From Corbicula japonica (Eukaryota > Mollusca > Bivalvia > Venerida > Cyrenidae), in the NCBI GenBank assembly GCA_038501625.1, contig JAZAYU010000693.1, positions 116,432 through 180,431 on the forward strand: DNA of 64,000 nt. Direction: 5' to 3'. Under the pieces are notes generated by a model. It saw only the letters and a program-made list of their open reading frames with translations. It had not been told where the DNA came from and searched no databases. Shown one piece after another: positions 46,386 to 61,900 of the stretch (position 1 is the stretch's first letter; the number at the start of each line of letters is the position of its first letter). Made by a program: the position numbers and the translations under genes.

Positions 46386-49300
46386 ATCTCCAGTTCCATT
46401 TTCGAATCTGAATAAGGAATAAGGAACCAGTTCCCGTTTCTTTATTCGCGCGAAAAAGGAACTGGCAAATATAATGAAATGTAGTTGATTGTTTGTTTTC
46501 TGCGAGCAGTTTCTAGATAAAAGCCATTATTCTTAACAAGGGGGAGATAACTTTAACACTGATTGATAATGTGTGTATGAGATCTGAACAAAAAACTTCA
46601 GTTCCTTTACGAATCTGAATAAGGAATAAGGAACCAGTTCCCGTTTCCTTATTCGAATCTGAATAAGGAATAAGGAACCAGTTCCCGTTTCCTTATTCGA
46701 ATCTGAATAAGGAATAAGGAACCAGTTCCCGTTTCCTTATTCGCGCGAATAAGGAACTGGCAAATATAATGAAATGTAGTTGATTGTTTGTTTCCTCCGA
46801 GCAGTTTCTAGATAAAAGCCATTGTTCTTAACAAGGGGGAGATAACTTTAACACTGATTGATAATGTGTGTATGAGTTCTAAACAAAAAACTTCAGTTCC
46901 TTTTTCGAATCTGAATAAGGAATAAGGAACCAGTTCCCGTTTCCTTATTCGAATCTGAATAAGGAACCAGTTCCCGTTTCCTTATTCGAGCGAATAAGGA
47001 ACTGGCAAATATAATGAAATGAAGTTGATTGTTTGCTTTCCGTGAGCAGTTTCTAGATAAGAGCCGCTGTTATGAACAAGGGGGAGATAACTTCAACAAT
47101 GATTAATAATGTGTGTATGAAATCTGTACAAAACTGCAGTTCCTTTTTCAAATCTGAATAAGGAATAAGGAACCAGTTCCCGTTTCCTTATTCGAATCTG
47201 AATAAGGAATAAGGAACCAGTTCCCGTTTCCTTATTCGCGCGAATAAGGAACTGGCAAATATAATGAAATATGGTTGATTGTTTGTTTTCTCCGAGCAGT
47301 TTCTAGATAAAAGCCATTGTTCTTAACAAGGGGGAGATAACTTTAACACTGATTTATAATGTTTGTATGAGATCTGAACAAAAAACTTCAGTTCCTTTTT
47401 CGGATCTGAATAAGGAATAAGGAACCAGTTCCCGTTTCCTTATTCGAATCTGAATAAGGAATAAGGAACCAGTTCCCGTTTCCTTATTCGCGCGAATAAG
47501 GAACTGGCAAATATAATGAAATGTAGTTGATTGTTTGTTTCCTCCGAGCAGTTTCTAGATAAAAGCCATTGTTCTTAACAAGGGGGAGATAACTTTAACA
47601 CTGATTGATAATGTGTGTATGAGTTCTAAACAAAAAACTTCAGTTCCTTTTCCGAATCTGAATAAGGAATAAGGAACCAGTTCCCGTTTCCTTATTCGAA
47701 TCTGAATAAGGAATAAGGAACCAGTTCCCGTTTCCTTATTCGAGCGAATAAGGAACTGGCAAATATAATGAAATGAAGTTGATTGTTTGCTTTCCGTGAG
47801 CAGTTTCTAGATAAGAGCCGCTGTTATGAACAAGGGGGAGATAACTTCAACAATGATTAATAATGTGTGTATGAAATCTGTACAAAACTTCAGTTCCTTT
47901 TTCAAATCTGAATAAGGAATAAGGAACCAGTTCCCGTTTCCTTATTCGAATCTGAATAAGGAATAAGGAACCAGTTCCCGTTTCCTTATTCGCGCGAATA
48001 AGGAACTGGCAAATATAATGAAATATGGTTGATTGTTTGTTTTCTCCGAGCAGTTTCTAGATAAAAGCCATTGTTTTTAACAAGGGGGAGATGACTTTAA
48101 CACTGATTTATAATGTTTGTATGAGATCTGAACAAAAAACTTCAGTTCCTTTTTCGGATCTGAATAAGGAATAAGGAACCAGTTCCCGTTTCCTTATTCG
48201 AATCTGAATAAGGAATAAGGAACCAGTTCCCGTTTCCTTATTCGCGCGAATAAGGAACTGGCAAATATAATGAAATGTAGTTGATTGTTTGTTTCCTCCG
48301 AGCAGTTTCTAGATAAAAGCCATTGTTCTTAACAAGGGGGAGATAACTTTAACACTGATTGAACATGTGTGTATGAGTTCTAAACAAAAAACTTCAGTTC
48401 CTTTTTCGAATCTGAATAAGGAATTAGGAACCAGTTCGCGTTTCCTTATTCGAATCTGAATAAGGAATAAGGAACCAGTTCCCGTTTCCTTATTCGAGCG
48501 AATAAGGAACTGGCAAATATAATGAAATGAATTTGATTGTTTGCTTTCCGTGAGCAGTTTCTAGATAAGAGCCGCTGTTATGAACAAGGGGGAGATAACT
48601 TCAACAATGATTAATAATGTGTGTATGAAATCTGTACAAAACTTCAGTTCCTTTTTCAAATCTGAATAAGGAATAAGGAACCAGTTCCCGTTTCCTTATT
48701 CGAATCTGAATAAGGAATAAGGAACCAGTTCCCGTTTCCTTATTCGCGCGAATAAGGAAATGGCAAATATAATGAAATATGGTTGATTGTTTGTTTTCTC
48801 CGAGCAGTTTCTAGATAAAAGCCATTGTTCTTAACAAGGGGGAGATAACTTTAACACTGATTTATAATGTTTGTATGAGATCTGAACAAAAAACTTCAGT
48901 TCCTTTTTCGGATCTGAATAAGGAATAAGGAACCAGTTCCCGTTTCCTTATTCGAATCTGAATAAGGAATAAGGAACCAGTTCCCGTTTCCTTATTCGCG
49001 CGAATAAGGAACTGGCAAATATAATGAAATGTAGTTGATTGTTTGTTTTCTCCGAGCAGTTTCTAGATAAAAGCCATTGTTCTTAACAAGGGGGAGATAA
49101 CTTTAACACTGATTGATAATGTGTGTATGAGTTCTAAACAAAAAACTTCAGTTCCTTTTTCGAATCTGAATAAGGAATAAGGAACCAGTTCCCGTTTCCT
49201 TATTCGAATCTGAATAAGGAATAAGGAACCAGTTCCCGTTTCCTTATTCGAGCGAATAAGGAACTGGCAAATACAATGAAATGAAGTTGATTGTTTGCTT

Positions 49301-51278
49301 TCCGTGAGCAGTTTCTAGATAAGAGCCGCTGTTATGAACAAGGGGGAGATAACTTCAACAATGATTTATAATGTGTGTATGAAATCTGTACAAAACTTCA
49401 GTTCCTTTTTCAAATCTGAATAAGGAATAAGGAACCAGTTCCCGTTTCCTTATTCGCGCGAATAAGGAACTGGCAAATATAATGAAATATGGTTGATTGT
49501 TTGTTTTCTCCGAGCAGTTTCTAGATAAAAGCCATTGTTCTTAACAAGGGGGAGATAACTTTAACACTGATTTATAATGTTTGTATGAGATCTGAACAAA
49601 TAACTTCAGTTCCTTTTTCGAATCTGAATAAGGAATAAGGAACCAGTTCCCGTTTCCTTATTCGAATCTGAATAAGGAATAAGGAACCAGTTCCCGTTTC
49701 CTTATTCGCGCGAAAAAGGAACTGGCAAATATAATGAAATGTAGTTGATTGTTTGTTTTCTCCGAGCAGTTTCTAGATAAAAGCTGCTGTTATGAACAAG
49801 GGGGAGATAACTTCAACAATGATTGATAATGTGTGCATGAAATCTGTACAAAACTTCTGTTCCTTTTTCGAATCTGAATAAGGAAATAAGGAACCAGTTC
49901 CCGTTTCCTTATTCGAATCTGAATAAGGAATAAGGAACCAGTTCCCGTTTCCTTATTCGCGCGAACAAGGAACTGGCAAATATAATGAAATATGGTTGAT
50001 TTGTTGTTTTCTCCGAGCAATTTCTCGATAAAAGCCATTGTTCTTAAAAAGGGGGAGATAACTTTAACACTGATTGATAATTTGTTTATGAGATCTGAAC
50101 AAAAAACTTCAGTTCCTTTTTCGAATCTGAATAAGGAATAAGGAACCAGTTCCCGTTTCCTTATTCGAATCTGAATAAGGAATAAGGAACCAGTCCCCGT
50201 TTCCTTATTCGCGCGAATAAGGAACTGGCAAATATAATGAGTGTAGTTGATTGTTTGTTTTATCCTAGCAGTTTCTAGATAAAAGCCATTGTTCTTAACA
50301 AGGGGGAGATAACTTTAACACTGATTGATAATGTGTGTATGAGATCTGAACAAAAACTTTAGTTCCCTTTTCGAATCTGAATAAGTAATAAGGAACCAGT
50401 TCCCGTTTCCTTATTCGAATCTGAAAAAGGAATAAGGAACCAGTTCCCGTTTCCTTATTCGAATCTGAATAAGGAATAAGGAACCAGTTCCCGTTTCCTT
50501 ATTCGAGGAAATAAGGAACAGGCAAATATGATGAAATGTAGTTGATTGTTTGTTTTCTCCGATCAGTTTCTAGATAAAACCCGTTGTTATGAACAAGGGG
50601 CAGATAACTTCAACAATGAGTGATAATGTGTGTACGAAATCTGTACAAAAACTTCAGTTCCTTTTTCGAATCTGAATAAGGAATAAGGAACCAGTTCCCG
50701 TTTCCTTATTCGAATCTGAATAAGGATTAAGGAACCAGTTCCCGTTTCCTTATTCGAGCGAATAAGGAACTGGCAAATATAATGAAATGAAGTTGAGTGT
50801 TTGTTTTCCCTGAGCAGTTTCTAGAAAGAAAACCGTTTTTCTGAACAAGGGGAGATAGCTTCGACAATGATTGATGATGTGTGTATGAAATCTGTACACA
50901 AACTTTAGTTCCTTTTTCGAATCTGAATAAGGAATTAGGAACCAGTTCGCGTTTCCTTTTTCGAATCTGAATAAGGAATAAGTAACCAGTTCCCGTTTCC
51001 TTATTCGAGCGAATAAGGAACTGGCAAATATAATGAAATGTAGTAGATTGCTTGTTTTCTCCGAGCAGTTTCTAGATAAAACCCGTTTTTCTGAACAAGG
51101 GGGAGATAACGTCGACAATGATTGATAATGTGTGTATGAAATCTGTACAAAAACTTCAGTTCCTTTTTCGAATCTGAATAAGGAAAAAGGAACCAGTTCC
51201 CGTTTCCTTATTCGAATCTGAATAAGGAATAAGGAACCAGTTCCCGTTTCCTTATTCGAGCGAATAAGGAACTGGCAA
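46386..51278. repeat. left-arm array of foldback copy 2
   Basis: Same unit types as 19590-25234. Between matching landmark units (ATATGG units at 47270 and 48778, against 20471 and 23738) copy 2 is 1,759 bp shorter, equal to seven 251-bp units. Between 49487 and the unit at 50787 it holds about 1 kb of units absent from copy 1. Confidence 0.95.
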
Positions 51279-51492
51279 GTATGATCAATTGTAGTTGAAT
51301 TTGTTATTACCAGATCGGCTTTTAGGTATAATCCGTTGATCTGAATATTGGTTATATGACTTCAACAATGATAGTTATATGTTTGAGAAAGCTGTTCTGA
51401 TTCTGATACAATGTACCTCAGTTCCTTTTTGGAATTTTAATAAGAAATAATTATGGAACTAGTTTACTTACTCTGTCGTATAAGGAACTGAC
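51279..51492. repeat. inner end of left arm, copy 2
   Basis: Direct counterpart of 25235-25448 at an offset of 26,044 bp, and inverted partner of 58924-59140. Confidence 0.85.
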
Positions 51493-53447
51493 AACTATTA
51501 TCTTATATAGAGCACATTCGCCTTCTCTTCTTGATTTGTCTCATTATCGCTAAACAATCAACAAAGGAGATATAATTTCTTTCAACAGTTATTTCGGATA
51601 CGTTAAGAAAAAAAGGTACAACACTAAAACAGCTAGTAATAAAGGGGCCTGTATAAAACGCAGCTTTTAACCCAGCCAATATAAACATATAGAAAATACG
51701 CAGCTTTTACGCATAGAATATATAGGGAAAAAGTGTGAATTACTCTGCAGTTAGGCATTTTTTGGAAAATAAGTCAAAATGTATTTTGATAAGAAAAATG
51801 GCTTATGTATCAATCATAAATGAATGAAATTATTAATAAATATATGAATAAAATTGATATTGTGATTTATTAACGTGGTCGTTATTTTGACTTGACCACC
51901 GAAAAGAAGAAATAACTGCAATAAGTAGTAATCTTTTTTTTAAAAGGAGGGCGGATTTCAAAGAATTCTTTTTAAAATGAAAGATCAGGGAGATATTATT
52001 ATAACTATTAATATGTAGACAAAAAAGTCGCTCCTGCTTTCTCACACAGGGCTTGGGACCCAACGATGGTGCATTTGGTTATTTTGCTTTTGTTCTTTTA
52101 AGCCTAAACTTATATTGAAATGCTGAAGATATGTTGTGATATCGAAATTTAAAGCAAAATATAACATCAAGTTTATTTCTTTTCCAAAAACAAAAACAAA
52201 GAAGAATGAACATTGCAACATGCAGCTATCAAAGTAGAATCAACTGTAACAACCTTCACATGCATTTGACATAAGGAGCAGTGAATAATCAACACTCTTA
52301 CACAAATCAACAATTGTCAAAACACATAACCATTTGTATACGGTTGATTATTGATACATGTAATATATACATGTATAATGACAGTTATGTGTGAATTCAT
52401 TTTCATAGCAAAAAAGGCTTACTGTAGAAGATTTGGTTTAGTAATATATATGTTCAGTAATAAATATTTTTAATCTTTTTTATTTCTTAGAATGACAAAC
52501 ATGAAAAGCTTAACCATGTTTTCTTGTAATATTTATTGAACTATCCCACCTGAACCACTCTGGCTAAACTTTAGTAAAACACAAAGTAAACAAATTGTGA
52601 GTCGAGTGCAAAACAGTTAAACTGCATTTTTTATACAGCTACAACTGTTTTGCACTGTACAATATTAAGTTAGGTTTTTTCTACATCATTGTTCTTTTTT
52701 TAATTTCTGTCTCAGAATCAAGGCTACCTCCAAAAGATGTTGGAACGAAACATGCTAAATAAATTATATTTAAAAGAACCAGAAATTTAACAAAAAGATG
52801 TTTTGTTCATGTTATCAAAATACTGTTAATTACTGATATTCATATTTCACTTAATGAACCAATTTAAGTTTAAAGAAGATATTAACCATTGGATATTGCT
52901 GTCATCAGCACCATCTAATCTAGGTCTACATTTGCCATCTGATCAAGATGTACACTTGCCATCTGGTCTGGATCTACACTTTGCATTTTGTGATACATTG
53001 GGTTATTTCTGAACAAGAAGTGAACAGTGTAGACATCAGATCGCACAAATTTGCAAGCTGATCTGGATAAACACTGTTGCATATATGCAATAAACCCATA
53101 TGTATATTGAGGGAGTAAACAGTTAATTGTCATGAAATTTAAAAGATCGCATACTGGCTTTTATCTTGTTTAGATTTCCCAATTTCGGCTACCAATTTGG
53201 AATGCCTTTAGTCAAGTTCAACTAAGATCATATTACATGTTACGAGTTATGCTCTCGTCAAGAATATATCGAAAAGAGAAGTTAAAAATTATAAGGAACA
53301 GCAGAGGTTTAAGTCCAAACAGTTGATGATAAGACATATTTAAAGTATAAACCCCATTTCTGTTATAGAATACTGGTATATAACTAGATGGGTGTTCAGT
53401 TGAACACTTGTATCGCCCTCTGGTACAATGTCGGAAAAAAATGCAAG

Positions 53448-54113
53448 TTCAAAACGGGGCATAACTCCTTTTTGGCCAAAACAACTTGTCATCATCACAA
53501 GTATGTCGTTTTGAGCAAAATAATTTAAAAGTTTCATGAAGAAATGTTGAGAAATGGCAAGATTATAGCCAACATTAAGTTTTCATGCCAACATACAAGT
53601 ACAAAAAGGGGCATAACTCCAACAAATGTGACCTTGACCTAAAGAATATGGCACTATCATGAGCTTTTTGTCATATGCAATATAATTTATTTAATTTAAG
53701 AAATGATAAGAAATGGCAAGGTTATTGCAAACGTTAAGTTTTCATGTAAAAATCCAAGTACAAAAAGGGGCATAACTCCATCAAATGTGAACTTGACCTA
53801 AAGAATTCAGCATCACCATGAGCATGTTGTCATAAACAATATCATTTGAAAGTTTCATGAAGAAATATTGAAAAATGGCAAAGTTTTAGTCAATGTTAAG
53901 TTTTCAGGTCAAAATCCAAGTACAAAAAGGGGCATAACTCCATCAAATGTGACCTTGACCTAAAGAATTTGGCATCATCATGAGTGTGTTTTCATAAGCT
54001 ATATAATTTGAATGTTTCATAAAGAAATATTAAGAAATGGCAAAGTTATAGCGAATGTTAAGTTTTCGTGATGGATAGATGTACAGACAGTCTGAACGAA
54101 CAGACAAAGCGAT
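53448..54113. repeat. diverged 160-bp tandem repeat, copy 2
   Basis: Duplicate of 27405-28070 with only isolated substitutions. It belongs to the duplicated core. Confidence 0.7.
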
Positions 54114-55735
54114 TCCTATGTATCGTCATTTCTTTGAAAGGGCGACACAAAAAATGAGCTTTGGTGAAAAATCATAACTTTGATTTGATTTGGTTATCAT
54201 GACCTTTAACGTAGTGATCTCAATATCAGTAGGAATCATTCTCCAATCAAGGGCTTTCAACACACGAGGAGTGTTGACTGTAGGCATAAACAATGTCCAG
54301 CTATTGTCCAGACAAACTTTGCCATTTGTCATATTTGATCATGTGACCTAGACCATCGACTTAATCACATTACCCAAGTATCGCTGACTTTAGGACAGCT
54401 GCTGTCATCCTGAAAACAACAGACACCTGGATGGATGGACAATGCCCTAACTTAATGCGTCCCATCTTAAGATGCACTCTGTACAATATAAATTGTATAT
54501 ATAAAAATAGCACATCAGCCATAACTCATGCAAATTTAGGCCAACCACAACATTCCTGTTACATGGCCAGAAGCCCTTTGTTACATTAGTTTGCCAAGTT
54601 TCATTAAAGCCTTTGCAGACATGCAGGAACAGCGCACAAACACTTAAAAGTGACTGTAATACCAGGGACAGTTACTGTTATCCAATTAATATGAGAAAGT
54701 GAAAACTAGCATCTGACAGATAATCATGTATCATTCAGACTAGAGGCATTAATGTCACCCGGTTACAGTTAATAGAGAAACCACATGGCTATACTGTGTA
54801 TCCCTTTTTTTGTCTAGAAATTCAATTTGAACTTGTTTTCATAATTCTTTATTCTCAGTAACATTTTACAATTAAATACAGTCATCCATGTCAAGGGGAA
54901 TGTTTTAACAGTCTGTTTCTAGCTGCTCTTTCCTTCTCACAATTCATAAATCTGAAAATGAAAACATTTAAATTAATAATAAGGAAATAATGTCAGTACA
55001 TATGAGCCAGTCTTCAAATTGTATTAACTTCAGTTTGAAGATAAACCAATACTGATATACATCTACATTATCAAGTAAATGATGAGAGGAAAATTATTTC
55101 AAATAACCCTGTTAATTCCTTAATGTACCATATTTATTAAACTGAAAAGGGGGTTAACAATAAAAATTTTTTGGAAGAGAATAACTGTTTCAGTTGGCAT
55201 TTATAGATTAACATTTAAAAATACATCATAAATTTAAAAAACCCATTCACTATATAAATTATAAATAAGCACTGGCATTACTTAGCAGTTTAACGTTGTT
55301 AACAGAGTTAAATCATTAAGCTCAGGGCTATTCCAAATAGTGAAATACACGTGGCTTTACTATTATTGCCAAAATTTAATGGAGGCAAATGGTTTGATGA
55401 CTCTGTAACACATTTCTATAAGAATTATTATACAAGTTAAATAAATAAATATTGCACATGAGAGATTTTTCATGTATTACATTCATTATTTATATTGAAG
55501 GAATGACAATTAACAAAAGAGTATTAATACTGAAATTTAACCCTTTACTCCATGCGATCTGGCTGTTGTTATTCACAGATGGACAGTGTAGATCAAGATC
55601 AGCCGATACATATAGAAATTGTCTGATCATGATTTACTTTGTTTGCTGTTTAATTCATTAGGTTGTTTCTGATTGAAATGCGAACAGTTTAGATCCTGAT
55701 CAGAAGCTACAGATGTGCCAGCTGATCTGGATATA

Positions 55736-56761
55736 CGAAGGTTGTCCCAATAAATCGTAGACTATCTGAATGAAAAGAAAACTACTGAACACATATTTAT
55801 GCAACTTTCACAGTTAGTTAAAACATTAATTGGTAATTTGTAGATGAAATATCAAAGAAAAATAGACTACCATAAAGAAATTGGAAACATTTTAACAATT
55901 CGACCTGTCGACCAGCGGCGCACATCGCAACGTCATTAAAATGCTCACACAGCATACCGTTACTCCTTCCTGAAGTACTCTTCAGCATTTTGATAAACTC
56001 ACTGTGTCCGATCACCGGACTATTAAATAAATTAATGTAACACTCTGTTACATTATTTCAAGAATTTTGTTGAAGGCCAAGCTTTCTGATCTTGTCAGAG
56101 ATCTGAGATTTGCGACCTATGAGCCTGAAAGTACACAACGTCTACCAGAGCAAGGTCTAATGAGTACGGGGGATGACTGATTCCGAGTATTATTTCCGTT
56201 TCGCCATGCGAAAACTTTCTGTGCCACTTCTGTATACTAACGCTCTAGAAATGAGAATGCTTTTTAACTTGTTTTTATTCCTTAATCGTGTCTTTTGGCG
56301 TCAATTCGCTTTTATCACAATATTGGATGATCGAAATGTGCGCCGCAGCTTCTTCAAACGTCGCGATTTTTATTAGAAGTTAATATTTACTCATTAGCAT
56401 GAAACCAGCACTACTCTTATACAAATTATGGCAACTTTTTGAAACTTTGCATATTGATTTCAGAATTATCACCAGTTAAGGCAACATTAACAATTAGCCG
56501 CTAAAATGGCACTGTGTAATGTATTAACTGTTTAAAGTAAATTATTGAATTCAAAATCATGGCGCTTTTTGACGTGCGTCGCCAATCGCTATCTCGGTTT
56601 AATAAAGTGTGTGTAATTTCTTTATTTTAAAAGATTTTTCGTTGAAATTCAGCATACCTGTTACCAAATGATGTCTTAACTAACTGTGAAATTTGCTTAA
56701 AGATGTGTTCAGTAGTTTTCTTTTTATTCAAAAAGTCTACGATTTATTGGGACAACCCTCG
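55736..56761 (-). mobile_element. degenerate mariner-like transposon, copy 2
   Basis: Same 1,026-bp element, TA flanks and inverted ends as 29693-30718. The transposase remnant with the HPPYSLDLAL motif is at 56175-56134, and one substitution in it is synonymous. It was carried along by the core duplication, not inserted independently. Confidence 0.8.
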
Positions 56762-56971
56762 TACACTGTATGAATATGCGACAAAACCTGTATATAATGA
56801 GTAAAGTGTTATAATGTGCATTTTTTTTTAGAATTTCTAGACATACATGTAAGTGACTGTTAAAAATTAAATAAATAACAGTACTGTTGAATTACTGAAA
56901 ATTTCAATCAATCAAACTTAATTAATAATTTTACAATGAATCATATATTTTTGAGAAATATCAACCACATA

Positions 56972-57419
56972 CCGTAAATTGGTTTATTTTGGCCTTGTTT
57001 AATAATTTGCCTAATTGGCCACCATGATGAAAAGGCCAAAATTAAACACACTAAAATATGTCACAGGTGAAAATTCAGCCCATTTAGTGCAAACACAACA
57101 ACAATACAGATTGACTTTCACACGTCATCGACGCTGACCACTATTTATCGCTTATCAAACCAACCAGATAAATCTCATAATTTTTAATTTAATTACTGTA
57201 TTTCATTCAGTTTGTTGGATTATTGTGTGCTGCAATAAATGTTCTGAAAATGTCGATCTTAAAATATTTTATGCATTACACGTGACAAAAAAACGTATCT
57301 GTGTTTATTTTTTGCCACACCATGATAAATGGCCAAAATTAAACTGCCCAAAATAAAACACAGGTATTATGGGGCAAAATGGACAAAATATCGCGACGCC
57401 AAAATATCCCAATTTACGG
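56972..57419. mobile_element. 448-bp MITE with CCGTAAATTGG ends, copy 2
   Basis: Same length, ends and TA flanks as 30929-31376, so it too predates the duplication. Confidence 0.8.
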
Positions 57420-58923
57420 TATTGAGGTCACTTAAGTTTTAGAAACATAAATGATCATCAGAAATACCTTGGAGTCAATAAAATGTTCGTCCATGTACAT
57501 AACCAGATCTTGTGAATTAAACAGCAACTATAATAAGGTCAGCTGCAGGGACTCATCCTTCCAACTGTCTTTTCTTCTTAACTGAAGTAAAAATTTAAAT
57601 ACAAGATACATTATACTATATAGGTGTTAATAAAACCACCAGTCATTGCAATAAAAAGTTTCAGGTATGCTATTATGTGATTCCAATCTTCCAATCCTAA
57701 ACTTGTTTTTGACACAACAAAGATGTAAGGAAAATTAAAGACATCAGTTTCATGACAGGTTTCATAGTTAGTTTCCAAAGACCATTTGAATTGATCAGAC
57801 AAACTGATTATTATGAAATAATTATTATAATTTTACTGCTTGCTGCTGTTGTTTCTAGATTATTTTTAAATCAGTGAACAGAAGATTAGAACTGTCAACT
57901 GTATGTGTAAGCTGGCACATCCATGCCGTCTGATCAGGATCTGCACTGTTGGCTTTAAGCAACAACAACAACAACAATCACATTTATTGCATTAAACACA
58001 AAGTGCTTATAGCAAACACATACATATTAAGTGGTAGACATTTATCTGAGAGGCATAATTAAACTAAATGTTAACAATTTAATGTTCAAAATATTATTGT
58101 CTTTCTTTTACAGCTGAAAAAATAAACTTCGCAATATTATACATAGTTTCATAGTTAAGATTGCATAGTTAACGGGACCAGTGCAGATCCTGATCAAACG
58201 AAATGCTGAATGATGAATATTTCTCCGGGACAACCTATTGTCAGGTCAGAATGTTCTGCTACAACCTAGCGATGAACATATTACCACGCTTTAAGACGAT
58301 TATTTTCTTTTCACACCTCATCACCTTCATAACACTATGGTGTACAATTCATTATTCAGAACGATCATTTAACCCATTGACCCCACCCCTATCAGGCTGA
58401 TCAATTGCACTGCTCGACATTATAATTTTTGACATTGCCAGATAAAATTATGTTTGAAAAAGCCAATTATAACAATTTATTGTTTACAAGACCGATTTTC
58501 AAATTATGTAAACACTTATAATCCTATTCAGGCTATTTGTTATATATACCTTGTTTTCAGTGTTGTACTTTAACTTACCGGTTATTTCACGTGTTTTCTC
58601 GGACAGCAGGGTCTTGAACCCAGGAGGAATGAAGTTTAATGATCATTGTCCTCTATTATTATATTATCTACATGTAGAAAACGACGGAAGTTTAATCAAA
58701 ATAGCTAAATTAAAGAAATTTCAGTTTCATGGAAGTCGCCATATTTTGTGTTTGACAGGTGCGCGCTAAAAACCTCGCGCCCGGAAACGGCTGTTTTTAG
58801 ACTGATCGGGACCTAGGTCTTTATGAAACGCGTTTGTCACATTCGTAAATTCTTTCGTAAATGGGTATCGCAGTTTACGATACGACACTATCGTAAATTC
58901 TTAATGAAACGCAGCCAATATTT

Positions 58924-61900
58924 GTCAGTTCCTTAAGTTCCTTATATGACAGAGTAAGTAAACGGGAACTAGTTCCATATTTCTTATAAAGATTCCAAAA
59001 AGGACCTGAGGTATCAGAATCAGAACAGCTTTCTCACACATAAAACTATCATTGTTGAAGCTATATCACCTATAGTCAGATCAACGGATTTACCTTAAAG
59101 CCGATTTGGTAATAAAAAATTCAACTAAAATTGAACATATTTCCCAGTTCCTTATTCGCTCAAATAAGGAAACAGGAACTGTTCATACAACTTTTCTCCA
59201 CATTGTTCAGAACAACGGGTTTTATCTACAAACTGCTTTGAGAAAACAAACAATCAACTACATTTCATTATATTTGCCAATTCAGATTCGAATAAGGAAA
59301 CGGGAACTGGTTCCTTATTCCTTATTCAGATATGAAAAAGGAACTGAAGTTTTTGTACAGATTTCATACACACATTATCAATTATTGTTGAAGTTATCTC
59401 CCCCTTGTTCATAACAACGGCTTTTATCTAGAAACTGTTCGGAGAAAACAAACAATCAACTAAATCTCATTATATTTGCCAGTTCCTTATTCGCACGAAT
59501 AAGGAAACGGGAACTGGTTCCTTATTCCTTATTCAAATTCGAATAAGGAAACGGGAACTGGTTCCTTATTCAGATTCGAAAAAGGAACTGAAGTTTTTGT
59601 ACAGATTTTATACACACATTATCAATCATTGTTGAAGTTATCTCCCCCTTGTTCAGAACAACGGCTTTTATCTAGAAACTGCTCGGAGAAAACAAACAAT
59701 CAACTACATTTCATTATATTTTCCAGATCCTTATTCGCTCGAATAAGGAAACGGGAACTGGTTCCTTATTCCTTATTCAGATTCGAAAAAGGAACTGAAG
59801 TTTTTGTACAGATTTCATATACACATTATCAATAATTGTTGAAGTTATCTCCCCCTGGTTCAGAACAACGGGTTTTATCTACAAACTGTTCGGAGAAAAC
59901 AAACAATCAACTATATTCATTATATTTGCCAGTTCCTTATTTGCTCGAATAAGGAAACGGGAACTTATTCCTTATTCCTTATTCAGATTCGAATAAGGAA
60001 ACGGGAACTGGTTCCTTATTCCTTATTCAGATTCGAAAAAGGAACTGATGTTTTTACACAGATTTTATACACACATTATCAATCATTGTTGAAGTTATCT
60101 CCCCCTTGTTCAGAACAACGGGTTTTATCTAGAAACTGCTCAGGGAAAACAAACAATCAACTGCATTTCATTATATTTGCCAGTTCTTTATTCGCTCAAA
60201 TGAGGAAACGGGAACTGGTTCCTTATTCCTTATTCAGATTAGAATAAGGAAACGGGAACTGGTTCCTTATTCCTATTCAGATTCGAATACGCAAACGGGA
60301 ACTGTTTCCTTATTCCTTATTCAGATTCGAAAAAGGAACTGATGTTTTTGTACAGATTTCATACACACATCATAATTTATTGTTGAAGTTATCTCCCCCT
60401 GGTTCATAACAACGGGTTTTATCTAGAAACTGTTCGGAGAAAACAAACAATCAACTACATTTCATTATATTTGCCAGTTCTTTATTCGCTCGAATGAGGA
60501 AACGGGAACTGGTTCCTTATTCCTTATTCAGATTAGAATAAGGAAATGGGAACTGGTTCCTTATTCCTTATTCAGATTCGAAAAAGGAACTGAAGTTTTT
60601 GTACAGATTTCATACACACATTATCAATCATTGTTGAAGTTATCTCCCCCTTGTTCATAACAACTGGTTTTATCTAGAAACTGTTCGGAGAAAACAATCT
60701 ATCAACTACATTTCATTATATTTGCCAGTTCCTTATTCGCTCGAATAAGGAAACGGGAACTGGTTCCTTATTCCTTATTCAGATTCGAATAAGGAAACGG
60801 GAACTGGTTCCTTATTCCTTATTCAGATTCGAAAAAGGAACTGATGTTTTTGTACAGATTTTATACACACATTATCAATTGTTGAAGTTATCTCCCCCTT
60901 GTTCAAAACAACGGGTTTTACCTAGAAACTGCTCGTAGAAAACAAATATTCACCTACATTTCATTTTATTTGCCAGTTCCTTTTTCGCTCGAATAAGGAA
61001 ACGGGAACTGGTTCCTTATTCCTTATTCAGATTCGAATAAGGAAACGGGAACTGGTTCCTTATTCCTTATTCAGATTCGAAAAAGGAACTGAAGTTCTTG
61101 TACAGATTTCATACACACATTATAAATCATTGCTGAAGTTATCTCCCCCTGGTTCATTACAACGGGTTTTATCTAGAAAGGGTTCGGAGAAAACAAACAA
61201 TCCACTACATTTCATTATATTTGCCAGTTCCTTATTCGCTCGAATAAGGAAAGGAAACTGTTTCCTTATACAGATTCGAATAAGGAAACGGGAACTGGTT
61301 CCTTATTCCTTATTCAGATTCGAAAAAGGAACTGAAGTTTTTGTTCAGATTTCATCACCCATTATCAATCATTGTTGAAGTTATCTCCCTCTGGTTCATA
61401 ACAACGGGTTTTATCTAGAAACTGTTCGGAGAAAACAAACAATCAACAACATTTCAATATATTTGCCAGTTCCTTATTCGCTCGAATAAGGAAACGGGAA
61501 CTGGTTCCTTATTCCTTATTCAGATTCGAATAAGGAAACGGGAACTGGGTCTTATTCCTTATTCAGATTCGAAAAATGAACAGAAGTTTTTGTACAGATT
61601 TCATACACACATTATCAATCATTATTGAAGTTATCTCCCCCTTGTTCATAACAACTGGTTTTATCTAGAAACTGTTCGGAGAAAACAAACAATCAACTAC
61701 ACATTATATTTGCCAGTTCCTTATTCGCTCTAATAAGGAAACGGGAACTGGTTCCTTATTCCTTATTCAGATTCGAATAAGGAAACGGGAACTGGTTCCT
61801 TATTTCCTTATTCAGATTCGAAAAATGAACTGAAGTTTTTGTACAGATTTCATACACACATTATAAATCATTGTTGAAGTTATCTCCCCCTGGTTCATAA

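Larger units (their letters stand above)
51493..58923. other. core of foldback copy 2
   Basis: Near-identical duplicate of 25449-32881. It differs by scattered single bases (for example GGAGG versus GGAGC near 52278), short A/T-run length changes, one (CAA)n step and a few indels. It contains the same 160-bp repeats (about 53448-54113), mariner remnant and MITE. No gene was recognised. Confidence 0.75.
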
